A stretch of DNA of 64,000 nucleotides, from positions 17,376,727 to 17,440,726 of the forward strand of contig OY987245.1 of NCBI GenBank assembly GCA_963920765.1, given 5' to 3'. Positions within the stretch are counted from its first letter, which is position 1, and each line of letters starts with the position of its first letter. The notes under the pieces were generated by a model. The model worked only from the letters and a program-made list of their open reading frames with translations, was not told where the DNA came from and ran no database searches. This document shows, piece by piece, positions 36,031 to 47,448 of the stretch. The DNA is from Ulota crispa. Taxonomy: Eukaryota; Streptophyta; Bryopsida; Orthotrichales; Orthotrichaceae. Both the position numbers and the translations under genes were made by a program.

Positions 36031-36358
36031 AGGTAGGAGGCTCATAAATGGAGCATGTAAGGGCTAAAACTGAATTTTGGGTAGGTGAAACTTCTTGAAA
36101 TATTTTTCAATAAATTTTCCTTGAAAGATAAGAAGAATTGGCATCTAGTCCAAGTTGTTTCATATTTTTTGAAACTTTGTGAAATTAGTAATGAAAATTT
36201 GAAGTGTACAGGTCATAGGGCTCTAAAATGGAGCACCTCCTCAAATGTACATAATCTGTACATTATTGAAGGGCTATGAAAAAGAACATGTATAAGTAGA
36301 TTACATCTAAAGAGGTGCTCCATTTTAGAGCCTGCTCCAAATTAGAGCCTCCTACCCT
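36031..36358. mobile_element. TA-target miniature element, family C (copy 2)
   Basis: AGGTAGGAGGCTC at the left is mirrored as GAGCCTCCTACCCT at the right, with TA at 36029-36030 and 36359-36360. A second, inner inverted repeat (GCTCTAAAATGGAGCACCTC and its mirror) lies near the right end. It lacks the TTAA insertion of copy 1 and so acts as its empty-site control. Confidence 0.8.
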
Positions 36359-37193
36359 TAGTTTGGCTTCCTTTTGCCAAAAAAATCCTCTACGTCTCAT
36401 AGAGATTTGAAGTTTGACATCACGGTCATAGGCTCCGTGATTAAAGGACCAACCCTTCCTCGAAGATAGATCCTCTACTGCCGAGGCGGTCTAGCCGTGA
36501 AGTCCACGCAGACAGTAGAGGCCCCTGACTTTTCCGACAGGTGGCACCCCGCACGACCCGTCCAAGTCACCGAACCGGTCTCCACCAATCACCGCCACAC
36601 CCAGCCGGTTGTTGAAAGTCCTCGTCCGTCGTCATTGTACACGCGCTCTCCTTTCCGACCACAGTACGTTGCTTTCGGACTGTCGATCGCCGCTTCCTAA
36701 AATCACGAGCACCACAGCCACACTCACAAATCCCTTTCCCACCAAATCCCGAATTCCCCTTCGTCTCCATAACAACAGTTCTCTCGAAAACGGAATCAAT
36801 CAACGCATCATTTGCAGCTCTAGCCCCATTTGATTCCTTCAATTCCACTCCGAAACTCTAGATTCCTCACAAACCCCTGTGCTGTACTACTCCAATCCTT
36901 CTCAATACCCCTCTAGATTTCACTTCTCAACTGCAGCGACGTAGAATCTCGCACAATCAGGGTTGGCGAGGATTTTTGGAGCTAGAATTTGTGTCTCGGG
37001 TTCACAATTTGGGCATGGGATGGTGTCGGCTGGTGTGAATTTAGCTTGACAAACGGAAGCGAGATTGGTGAAGGAGCTCTGAAGCGATTTGGCGTGGCGC
37101 CTCTCGGGAGTCGCAATCGTTTGGATTGCAACCTTGCTCTGTTTTGCTCTGTTTTGTTTGCTCTGTTTTTTTTGCTCTGTTATTTTTGGTCTG
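36359..37193 (+). promoter_or_regulatory. Promoter and leader region of the GT92 gene
   Basis: GC-richer, non-repetitive DNA that precedes the first exon. No convincing TATA box was found. The last 60 bp before the start codon are a repeated TTTGCTCTG motif, which gives a T-rich leader without upstream ATG. Confidence 0.45.
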
Positions 37194-40100
37194 ATGAAGC
37201 GACATATGGAGAATTTTTTCCGCCGGCAGCTCTGGTTACGAAGAGTGTGTTATGGCCTGTTGGTGCTTGCGGCTGCCGCCATGCTCGCTTTGAGGAGCTT
37301 TCAACCTGTTCAAGGTAAGTTATTCAAATATCCTACCTCGGAGGTTTGAATCTAGGGTTTCGGGTCGGTGCTTGTTCATGATTGTTTTGAGTGTCTGACA
37401 CGTATGATGATGACGATAAGCCTTAGCAATTAAGTCGCACCAATTAGCTTAGTTAGGTGTGAACTCACGAAATAGGTATAATTGGTAATTGACACAGGTT
37501 TATAAAGCTAAGCTGATGTAAAATCATACACCCTCTGTACCTCTAAAAATGTCCAAAAGCTTTGTTGTGAAGGATTAACCGTGTTTTTAGTGTTTTTAGT
37601 CTTTGTGCTTGTGACATATGCATTCTAGAATTGATATATCATCTACCAAATGTATGCAAAATTTCTAGCTTTGATGTTGCCGCTTGGGCACCCAAATTTC
37701 ATGCAAAAAGTACCATATTTGTGCATGCTGCTAGCTCCTTGTTATTGATGATGTAAAAGATTAGTAGCAACAATGGTACCTCATATGGGCAAGGCCAAGC
37801 TTGCTAGGAAAGTTTAACCCCTAAATGCCCGAGGCACCAAATTCTGGTGATTTTTATACCAAACCCTAAACCACTAGAATTTGGTGCCTCATGCATTAAG
37901 GGGTTAACTCAAGGCACCTTAAAAGTGGTAAATTCACTTTTATCCAAAACTAGCTTAAAAGTGGTACATGGTGAGAGTTAAAAGTGCTTATGTCCACTTT
38001 TAATAATTTTATTCATTTTTGTGTGTCTACGAGCCTATTTGATTCAAAAGCACAAATTGCTTTGACTGCAAAACACCTTCCAAGGACAAATTGGTAATGG
38101 ACTCGTTGTATTAGTCTTTCTCCTATCCAAGGATGGAGAAGTTAGATTCCACAAATGCAGTATTTGGAAACAATGTGGCAACACCTCTTGCCCAATTATG
38201 CAGCGATTTGTGTTGCTGACCAACATGTAGAGCATAGCTAGGCAGAAATCCAGCACAAGATCGTTTAGCAGATGTCATCTTCAATTAAAAACAATCTACA
38301 AAAATTTGGAGAATGATAGATTGTCTAGATAATGGTCTGTGAAAATGATCTTCAAAAAAGTGGACAATAGTGGAATGGAGAATGGTTTGTAACGCAACAA
38401 AGAACCTCAGTCACAAGTCACAAATGACATATTGATCATATCCTTCCATGGCTTCACTAACTTCCCTCACATTGATACCTCCCAAGTGGCATTTAAAAGT
38501 GAGAAACGACTAGTCTTAAAAGTGGTAAAAGTGGCATCTATTAATAGATTTCCACTTTTAAGGTGCCTTGGGTTAACTTGCTCCCCATGAGATCACTGAA
38601 CATGGCAAATGCTTTCTCGGCATTTGAAATCACCAAAAAGAGCTTTTTAGTGGTACAAGAAATGTGTCTGATTTGGACGTTTTTAGAGGGACAGAGGGAA
38701 TATGCAAGTTAGTTTGTAGGAATATGCAAGTTAGTTTGCAGGAATATGCAAGTTAGTTTGCAGGAATATGCAAGTTAGTTTGCAGGAATATGCAAGTTAG
38801 TTTGCAGGAATATGCATGCAGGAATATGCAAGTTAGTTTGCAGGAATCAGCATCAGTTTCCAGTTTCTTGTCAATTTGCAGAGTGACACTCCTTGGGCGT
38901 TCTGGGCCTTCCATAACTGATTCCAAATAGCTAAAGTTGCTCATAAGGTGTTGCTAGTGATGTTTGTATCTGCTATCTAGAAACTTCTGACAACAAGCAA
39001 ACTAATCTTGAAGAATTTTATCAGCATTTTTGTGAATAAGATCTAGATTATTGTGAAACACAACCTTGAACTCATCAGTCTATGCAAAGCTACATTCTCA
39101 ATTATCTAGCTTCATGTGCTCAATCTACTGATTGCAATACTTTTCTTTGTAGTGATATGGTGATTCTTCCATAGGTAGAATATGAGAATGTTGTGGAATG
39201 ATAACCCCTGATAAAAAAATAATTTACATCTTTTGCTTGCAGTTGCGTCACCAGATCGTAGCTTACCATCAGAAATGATGATCCCTGCTTCATGGCAGCA
39301 ACAACGAACGACGGAGAAATTACTAATTGAGGAGGTGGTTAGTTACGGCCCAGAGGTTTTGTGTTTAGTTCGAGTACCACCGAAGTTTGCATTTCCCAAC
39401 AAACAAGCGATGGAATGCAGGTATGGGAGTAAAACCACTCTCCCCCATCAAAAGGTGTTAGCCGTGCATTACTTGCGGCCTTTTCTAGCAGCAGTGGTAT
39501 GTACCGCACCTCCAGACTCATCACCAACAAAGGATCTGACCTTAACCTTAGTGCACATCAAGCTCGACAAAAACCAAGAGATTCGACCTAAAAAAGAACT
39601 AACAACATTGCAATGGAACGCAACCAAGGTGGTGTACGAGGTGTTCCCCACCGAGAACGACGTGGTCGTCTTCGTCCACGGCTTCAACCAAACCCTAGGA
39701 TACGAGCTGTCCCAGTTCCAGTGCGTGTACGGCCTAAACCCTAAATTTGCAACAGCGGTGACAGCACAAGCGTACGAGGTTTTCAGGTGCGGCCATCCAC
39801 CGAAATCGATGATCTCGACCTTCACCAACAAGAAAATCTCTCTACAATTCAACGGACAGATGCTGCCGTCGCTTGCGTACTACAACCCTAAACCATCCCC
39901 ACCCAAGCAGCAGCAACCAGAACGGCACCACCACCAAGTCTGTGCTTGTACCATGATCAACAACGGAGCGAAGTTTTTGCGAGAGTGGGTGTACTATCAT
40001 AGTCATTTGGGCGTGTCGAAGTTCGTCCTGTACGACAACAATAGTGACGACAACCTGGACGAGGTCGTCGCCAGCCTCGCCGGGTTCAACGTCACTAAAC

Positions 40101-40819
40101 GCTCCTGGCCGTGGGTGAAGACGCAAGAAGCCGCGCTTTCCCACTGCAGCTTGTCTGCGGCGCCGGAGTGCACGTGGATGCTCTTCGCTGACGTGGACGA
40201 GTATTTCTTCCCGAGCGACCGCTTTCTGTCGGTAAACTCGTCGCAAGGGTCCGTCCTGGCCTCGTTCATTCGGGACACCAAGGACGGGACCGAAGACCGT
40301 GCCCTTAAGGACGGGGTTAAGGACGGGGCTAATGTGGGTCAGTTATCGGCATACTGTCGCAACTTTGGCCCGTCTGGATTGGGGGTGTCGCCGGCGGAGG
40401 GGGTGACGCAGGGGTACACATGCCGGTTGAAGAAGCAAAAGCGGCACAAATCTATAGTACTAGTGAGTGCCATTGCGGAGTCTTTGGCTAACCAGGTGCA
40501 CCATTTTACTTTGAAGCCTGCGTTTGTGACGGAGGTTGTCCTGCCTGGGGTAGCTGTTGTGAACCACTACAAGTTCCAGGTTTGGGATGAATTCAAGTCT
40601 AAGTTTCACCGCCGTGCTGCTACGTATGTTGCTGACTGGAGCGAGGACCGCAACCATGGGTCTAACGACCGAGTTCCTGGGCTTGGTACCAAGCCTGTCA
40701 AGCCTGCTGACTGGGAGTCTCGTTATTGTGAGGTCCATGACTATGGGCTTCGTAACTACACTCGGAGGGTTTTTGGTTCCCTGGGTGAAGGAGGAAAATT
40801 GCATCTTGCGTGGGAGTAG
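37194..40819 (+). CDS. Glycosyltransferase family 92 (GALS-like), 565 aa, two exons
   Basis: Type II Golgi membrane glycosyltransferase. GT92 (DUF23) includes the plant pectic galactan synthases GALS1-3, and the substrate here is not proven. Exons 37194-37314 and 39243-40819, joined in phase through a GTAAGT donor and a TTGCAG acceptor, give 1698 bp with stop. The first ATG in the exon is at 37194; the frame upstream has none. Residues 1-18 are basic (MKRHMENFFRRQLWLRR), and residues 19-36 form one hydrophobic anchor. The catalytic domain includes CACTMINNGAKFLREWVYYH, FVLYDNNSDDNLDEV and the metal-binding DXD motif at D357-V358-D359 (LFADVDEYFF). The C-terminal part has VNHYKFQVWDEFKSKFHRR, a typical family ending. 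The 1.9-kb intron is filled with transposons and repeats. Confidence 0.9.
37814..37907. mobile_element. 94-bp TTAA-flanked palindromic element
   Basis: TTAA at 37814-37817 and 37904-37907. Termini CCCCTAAATGCCCGAGGCAC and (reverse complement) CCCCTTAATGCATGAGGCAC extend to about 35-bp inverted repeats, leaving almost no unique interior. Its right TTAA is also the left TTAA of the next element. Confidence 0.8.
37904..38576. mobile_element. 669-bp TTAA-bounded inverted-repeat element
   Basis: TTAACTCAAGGCACCTTAAA on the left and TTAACCCAAGGCACCTTAAA (reverse complement of the right end) match at 24 of 25 positions when extended. TTAA lies at both edges. The interior includes more AAAAGTGGTA motifs and no gene. 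Confidence 0.7.
38698..38851. repeat. 22-bp tandem repeat in the GT92 intron, about seven units
   Basis: Unit AATATGCAAGTTAGTTTGCA plus GG. Copies are nearly identical, with one shortened unit (AATATGCATGCAGG). The array starts exactly at the right boundary of the TA-flanked element. Confidence 0.95.
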
Positions 40820-41049
40820 TGATATTCACTCTTTTGGCTCTTGTATGTGAATTTTACCTCCTCTTTCTTGTCACTGGCCCGGCTTGCATGGAGTTTTGCA
40901 ACATGGTGTTGCTTGTAAAGAAGTGTTTGGGGTTGAAATTAGTCTAGGGTGGAGGATCCATTCGACATGACTGATGTTTTATAGGGTGTGAAAGAGAACA
41001 AAGTCCGATCTTTAAGATACAGTAGGCCCCTTGTGTGTTTATAGAAACC

Positions 41050-41458
41050 AAATGCTGAAGAAACCCACCCTTAGGGAATTTGAATTTTCTTTTGGAGGGT
41101 TTAGGGTTTATCAGGATCTTTGAAAGGCACCTAAACCCTAAGGCACCTAAACCCTAAACCCTAAACCGTAAACCCTAAAACCAAATGTTGAAGAAACATT
41201 GGGTTTTCTCTTGTAGGGTTTATTGTTTATCAGGATCTTTGAAGGGCACCTAAACCCTAAACCCTAAAACCAGATGTTGAAGAAACATATCCTCTAGGGA
41301 ACTTGGGTTTTCTCTTGTAGGGTTTATTGTTTATCAGGATCTTTGAAGGGCACCTAAACCCTAAATCCTAAAACCAAATGTTGAAGAAACATATCCTCTA
41401 GGGAACTTAGGTTTTCTTTGGAAGGGTTTACTATTTATGAGGATCTTTGAAGGGCACT
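41050..41458. repeat. About 100-bp tandem repeat with telomere-like CCCTAAA runs
   Basis: Four units share GTTGAAGAAAC, TTTCTCTTGTAGGGTTTA and TCAGGATCTTTGAAGGGCAC, each followed by one to several CCCTAAA heptamers. CCCTAAA is the complement of the plant telomere repeat. It lies 230 bp downstream of the GT92 stop. Confidence 0.85.
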
Positions 41459-43131
41459 TTGAAGCAAGGATCAGCAATCTTCAACGCAAAGGATTCGCAA
41501 GTCAAAACCCTACAGTATACTAGGTGTTCTTTTTCCATATTCTTTGTAGTATTAACCTCCTTTGAACTATTTACGTTCATAGTGAGAGTATAGAGTGGGT
41601 GTTGAAATAGGACCATCTACTCCTTAGAGTATGGTGAGAGAATAGAGGATGTGATATAAGGGAAGTTGTCCGGGTGTAACTTTGTATTCCTCCGAAGTAA
41701 ACAGTCAGGTCCTGCTGGCACTGGATCTGGAAATGCAGATGACTTCGGAGGCGTCAACGTATTCAGGTACCTCTTTTTTCTGATTAAGCTCAATGCAAAG
41801 ATTCTGCTACTATTTCAGTTTTCAGTTTTCCTGTTTTGATAGAATGCAAAGAAAATTCGGTAAGTTTTCAAATTACATCTATGTGATAATATCAAAGAGA
41901 GTGGAAATGTGATATTAAAGAGGTTCAGGTGATTTTAGTAGTATGATATACATATAAATGGATGTTGAATGGGCTATGAACGAGTGTATACTAGGAGTGT
42001 AAGAGCTTGCAATTCCTGTCACATTTTTTGCTATTTCTTTCCAAATTAGACTTAATGCCATTCTGAGTTCAAGACTTGTTATTGCGGTAGAGTTCAAGTT
42101 TCGGAGCAGGCTTTTTTCTGGATTTTTGAAACTGAGAGCTTGAAATCCTTACTGATTCAATGGGCTGAATTCCTCTTTTTGATTTTGTTTCTGCAGCTTG
42201 CTTCTGCCTTGATGAAAGATTTACCTAAGCACGGGCTTATTTGCAAGAATGAGGTGCAGATTTAACCGTCACACAGCCGTCTCGTTAATAGTAAGTCATA
42301 TTCCATTGAAGAATGGCTATTTAGAGAGTTCTTTGGATTTTTTTACAGTTTTTGATCATGGTGATCTGGGCTCTTGCAAAGTTGAAGAACGCTTCCTGGA
42401 GATCAACCGCAGAGTTGTATACTAGAGCGAATAAGCTGGCGGAGTTTCATTTTTGTGCATTGATGAAAATGGGTTGTGTCAGTTTAAATAAAAGGCTTTG
42501 ATTCAAAGTTCAGGTTTGGCTCTGCTGAAATTTGGTTCAGGCTACCTCATCACATAAGCTAAAATTTTAAATTTGAGTAGATGTAGAGTGTGTTTCAGGT
42601 TTCTAACAGGAACCATCTTAGTGTACCTCCATTTTGAAAGTAGAAACTTAAACCTATAAGTTTCTTCAGCGCCCCAGCGCCCCAAATCTAGGCTCTCCAT
42701 GTTCAACAATTTGTTGACTTTGACCGTTACAAACTTTTGATCTGTGCAGTGACTGCTTACCAAAATTTCCATACATTTGCGGACCCTAAGCCTTGTACAA
42801 TATCAACAACTAACTCTTCTAGATGTTGTTTTTGAATTTTTGGTGCCAAATTGTTTGCAATGAGGTTTGACACTGCATGAATTTGGGCTGGGTGCTTAGG
42901 GGTTAACATTCAACTTTATTTTTTCAAACTTTTTTCATGATCTTGCTAAAAACATTTGTGCAAGTATATTACATGTTTTCACTATTGTCAAATCTGCTTT
43001 AAAAGAAGGTTCATCTTTTTTAGTATTCACTCATTGATTCAAATGAATAAGGTATTGTGTGAAAAACACATCACTTGAAGCACTTTGGTCATCTTTTAAA
43101 ATCTGCACTTCGGAGTGCTTAGACTTAGAGT
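41459..43131. other. Spacer with possible unassigned exons
   Basis: Splice-like stretches were noticed: AACAGTCAG then open sequence to CAG/GTACCTC at about 41766 (frame GPAGTGSGNADDFGGVNVF), and TTTCTGCAG at about 42196 followed by LASALMKDLPKHGLICKNEV and a stop. Their phases do not join. They may be UTR exons of an uncharacterised transcript. A TTAA-type terminus (GGTGCTTAGGGGTTAA) ends at 42906 without a clear partner. Confidence 0.3.
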
Positions 43132-43488
43132 TTAACCTTTAAATGACTAGCTAGCCATTGTGGCCAAAAGCGGTTTGTAAACATTTGTTTGTTGACAAAT
43201 TCCCAGATAATGCAATACTATTGCCAAAAGTTGCATAAGTTAGCATTGCATGTTGCCCACATGAAAATTGCAAGATGGGCATCATGGGGCCTAACATTGT
43301 CATTGTGAATCTTCTCATAATTTAGAGTATTTAAAAATACAAGTGCATTCAATGAGGGTATTTTTTGCCTTTTATGGTGAATCATGTTTCCGTGAACATT
43401 TTAAAGAAAAATTGAAGGAAAAAATGCTTTCTCATATCCAACTTAGTACATTTTTGTTAGACAAAAAAATGTTGTGTTTAAAGGTTAA
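43132..43488. mobile_element. TTAA-flanked piggyBac-like miniature element, family H (copy 1)
   Basis: TTAACCTTTAAATGACTAGC on the left, GTGTTTAAAGGTTAA on the right. The interior matches other H copies (ATGAAAATTGCAAGATGGGC). A hairpin-forming segment (ACATTTTTGTTAGACAAAAA then AAATGT) lies just inside the right end. Confidence 0.75.
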
Positions 43489-45167
43489 TTGTTGAAGGTT
43501 TGTTTGGATCTATGTTTGAAAAGCCAACTAGGCTTTTTGAAGAACATGCTTGGAATGATTTTTGGAGAGAATTTTTGTATGTTTGATTTTGCATTATTAA
43601 AGTTATCTTAGTTTTGTAACATCATCATCATTTTTAGTTCTAATATCTTTACCAATATCAAAATCATATCATTCAATGATGGTGTGTATTAATTATTACA
43701 AGCTTGTTAGTCAAACTTGTATGCTTGTACAATTTACATTATTTGAGTTTGTGTTACTTAAGTATGTGAGAAAAACATGTAAAAAGTTTCAAGTCAATTG
43801 GACACATTTGTTATAGTGAAAAAAGGTCATTTGTTCAATGTGGCCCAATTTTTTTGTTCTTCAAGTCATCAACATTGAAGGGGTGTGTACTACTCAAATC
43901 CTTGAAATGGTAGACTTTCAAAGGTGTCCATTGCTTTTCCATTTGGCTAGATATTGGCTGCCTTGACTTTTACAACAACTTGTTTTTATGATGTGAACCT
44001 TCTATTTATTAAAAATTAGGGCATCCATGTGAAATTGAGTAAACTGTGTTTTAAAATATAGCTAGCTTTAAAGATAAGGTGGATTATATTTTATATAATT
44101 TAGATTGTTTTGCTTAAAGGATTGCTAGCCTCAAAAGTATATTGGGTTTGAGTTAGGCCTTGCATCATATGGTTTGTAGCTTCAAGCTTTACTCTTTGAG
44201 TGTTTATGAGCACTAGTTTGGTTCTTATGAATGTCCTTTAGTTTGTTTTAGTGTGATGAGTTTCTTTTACAAAAGAATTGTGATTATCTCGCTTTTAGAT
44301 GCATTTTATCCTTGAGAGCATTTAGAAGACTAGGCTTTGATGGGACTAATGTTGTAGGTTGATAAGTACATTAAGAAATGGTTGTATCTTACTTGTAAAG
44401 CTTATTGCTTTTGAAAATCTTTTTTTTTTTTGAGGATTGCTTTTGGAAAAGAAGGTTGCTCTTGGACAAGAGTTTTGAATTTCTCTTAGGATTTTATTTT
44501 CTTTAATAATTGAGTGAGTTGTTTTTGAAAATCTAATTTATTGCAAATTTTGTACAAGGATTGTATTATTCTTGGGATTTGTTGCTTTAGGGTTTTGAAA
44601 GCACCAAAGAATTTAAATATCAAGAGTAATGGTGTTGATTGCATGTTTTGCACTACTAGCAAAACTATCTATAATAATTGAAACTCTTATAGTACTTGGG
44701 TAAATTGCAAACTCCACAACCAAATTATGATACTCATGAATTAAATATGAATGTAAGAAAACATTATGCAAATCATTTAATTGTAGTAAAAATGAAAAAA
44801 TGAAATGTCACAATATTTCACCAAACAAGATCTACGTTCAAATTTGATGTATACGAGTACAAAATGATTATGATATAAGAGCCTATTTGTATAGTATTTT
44901 TTGTAAGGGCTAGGAAATCGCACATTTATAATCCAAGTGATGGCTATGCAAGCTAGTTTCCAAAAAGTGAAATATTTACAAGTCCCAAGATAGTTCCAAG
45001 TCATGATTCAAGAGATATACAAGCTCATAAGGGACATCATATTCAATAAACATGTCTTGAGTTTTGGGACCAATATACACATAGGCACTTGTATATGCAC
45101 ATATGTTTTCCATGACTATCTAGAAAATAATTGGATTTGATTCATCAATTCAAGTGTTATACAAGTG
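43489..45167. other. AT-rich spacer
   Basis: No gene, tandem repeat or element ends were recognised in this stretch. Confidence 0.5.
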
Positions 45168-45435
45168 TTAAAGGTCAAGCATTTTTTTCAGAAGTTATTG
45201 TAAACACATGGTCCATCATGGAACGCAAAAAACAACCTCACCAAATGCACTCATTTTTTGGTAACTCAAAAGTGTTAGGTCCCAAGTTTCCCTTATTGCA
45301 ATTTTCATGAGGTCAGCAAGCACTATTGACTTTGCAGCCTTTAAAAACATAACTATTGGTGCCCACTTTGTGAAAACATTGTAGATGCTATAGCCAAGGT
45401 AGGCCGTTGTCACCCACCCGGCGCTTAAGGGTTAA
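45168..45435 (-). mobile_element. TTAA-flanked piggyBac-like element, family H (copy 2), reversed, internally shortened
   Basis: On the minus strand it starts TTAACCCTTAAGCGCCGGGT at 45435 and follows the family H interior (ATGAAAATTGCAATAAGGG, CCATGATGGACCATGTG). It stops short of the hairpin-bearing end but is still bounded by TTAA at 45168-45171. Confidence 0.65.
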
Positions 45436-45705
45436 CAAAACCTTACTAAGTATGCTCATGTTACAATTTCAATTTCATGTAGATATATATGTGTTCCATA
45501 CATGCATACATATGTAAGTGGAGAATGAATATACCTCATTAGTCAACACTAAAATTACTATCATTTATTAAAGACTCTTGTGATATTAATATAGGAGCAT
45601 CTTTAGTTTAGCAAGTATTTTGGCCTTGCAACAACACTCTCAAAGTGGATCCAAGATTGTGAATGGTAAACCTAGCCCAATGCATTCAACATGTGGGATG
45701 TCATT

Positions 45706-46069
45706 TTAACCCTTAAACACCAGGCAGGTGACCGTGGCCTACCTTGCCTGTAGCTTTCTATAGTGTTTTCAAGTGGGCTCTAGTAGAATTGTTTCTAGAA
45801 GTTGCAAAAGTCAACAATCCTTGCTAACCTCATGAAATTGCAATAAGGGCAATAGGGACCTATCACTAAGTCTCTAAATCTTCTCACAATGTTGATTACC
45901 AAAAAATATGAGTGCTTCTAATGAGATGATTTTCTACCATCCGTGATGGACATTGTATTTACAATCACTTCTGAAAAAAATCAGATGAAAAGCAACCTTT
46001 TTGATTTTGCAATTCAGTCTTTTAGGCTACTGCGGACGTCTTGCGTCCACCGCAACGTTTAAGAATTAA
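45706..46069. mobile_element. TTAA-flanked piggyBac-like element, family H (copy 3)
   Basis: TTAACCCTTAAACACCAGGC at the left, CAACGTTTAAGAATTAA at the right. Just inside the right end, GGACGTCTTGCGTCC can form a hairpin. Length 364 bp including both TTAA copies. Confidence 0.8.
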
Positions 46070-46743
46070 AGGAGAAAACTAAACCTTGGTTACACTTGAT
46101 AGTTTTAATAGCCTTAGTGAGTCCTAATTGCTCTATGTATGTACTTTTTTTGGCCTCTTGGCGCCAAATTTGAAGATAGATTCAATTTTAACCAATGCAC
46201 TTTCATCCCATCAACTATCCTCCTCACCTTAGAGGGCACGTGGGGTTTTCCCAGTAGATGAACAGGACCAAAAAAAAAAAACCCTGATGTATAGTAGATC
46301 AACTAAATGGTGACTATGTTGCAAGTCAAAAGCAAGATCTTGTTAAGAAAAGCTGACAAAAACAAGGTTTACGACTACTTTTGCTGGCGTGCATTGAGTT
46401 GCAATTACCAATGTGTCGATTGTGCCACTACAGGCCACGCTAAAGAATTTTTGTACTATACACACTGTTGTACACATCATTGCTAAACCTAGATGCAGGT
46501 TGTGGAGTGAGGATACTCTATGCAATTAGAAGCTTTTGTTATAAAAAACACTAACGGTCAAGGTAACAATGATTTATTTGCTTTCACTAACAAATTAATA
46601 TAACGTGAAACACCTAGGTTTTTGACAAAAAGTATTCAAAACAAACTGACACAATGTCCAAATATAACATGTATCAATGCTTAGGAGTCCTCTTGAAAAT
46701 GGGACTTACAAAAAGGAGATTCTATTCTAGTTACAGAAATAAC

Positions 46744-47107
46744 TTAACCCTTAAAGGATGGATGGATCACTATGGCTTGCCCTACTTGTAGCATTCCACA
46801 ATATTTTGCACAAGAGCATCAATAGTATTATTTCAAAAAGTTGGAAAAGTCAGTAGTGCATTTTGCCCTCATGAAAATTGCAAGAAGGGCAACTTGGGAG
46901 CTAACACCATGTTTCTAAATCTTATCACAATTTAAGTTACAAAAAAAATGAATGCAACTCAAGAGGTAATTTTTTGTCTTCCATGATGGAGCATATGTTT
47001 ATGGTCACTTCTGAAAAAATCAGATGAAAAACAACTTTTTTCTGAATCACAGAATCTTTTTTCAGAGCAGGAGGACGTTTTCGTCCTCTTCAACGTTTAG
47101 GGGTTAA
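46744..47107. mobile_element. TTAA-flanked piggyBac-like element, family H (copy 4)
   Basis: TTAACCCTTAAAGGATGGAT at the left, CAACGTTTAGGGGTTAA at the right, with a hairpin AGGACGTTTTCGTCCT inside the right end. It is the same 364 bp as copy 3 and aligns along its length. It ends about 340 bp from the sterol glucosyltransferase stop codon. Confidence 0.85.
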
Positions 47108-47448
47108 AAAAGATGAAGGCACAGGAATGCATTTCTTACGCTATTGAGAGACAAAAATGCAGAACCTACGCAGGTTACATATCTCACGCCTGGTATCACT
47201 TAAAAATTTCCTGCTTTGTGGAAGGGCTCTGGAACTAAGAACCAAAACTTATCAGAATGAATAATAACCACTCTGAAGTCCATGTATTGCATAGAACTTG
47301 TAACTACCTATCAGTATGATAACTGGAAACAATAAGCTGATACACTCTGTACAAAGGCGCCGAAATCGATATGAGAATGGCTCATATCACAAAACTCAGA
47401 GGTAAATTCGCAATATTTCGGATCATACAGGATGAGAAAAACAGCATG

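Larger units (their letters stand above)
37529..38700. mobile_element. Stowaway/mariner-like TA-flanked element in the GT92 intron
   Basis: Left end CACCCTCTGTACCTCTAAAA and right end (reverse complement) TTCCCTCTGTCCCTCTAAAA, with TA at 37527-37528 and 38701-38702. The 1.17-kb span contains two TTAA-flanked insertions, so the original element was much shorter. Confidence 0.75.

Noticed and set aside
37089..37349. GT92 start at 37089
   Set aside because: The codon there is TTG, not ATG; the first ATG in frame is at 37194 and gives a normal type II anchor.
38698..38851. CRISPR-like array
   Set aside because: Units are contiguous without unique spacers and the context is a plant intron, so it is a simple tandem repeat. 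The same holds for 22749-22856.
41100..41170. Chromosome end (telomere)
   Set aside because: Only a few CCCTAAA heptamers occur inside a larger tandem repeat, with normal gene-bearing DNA on both sides.
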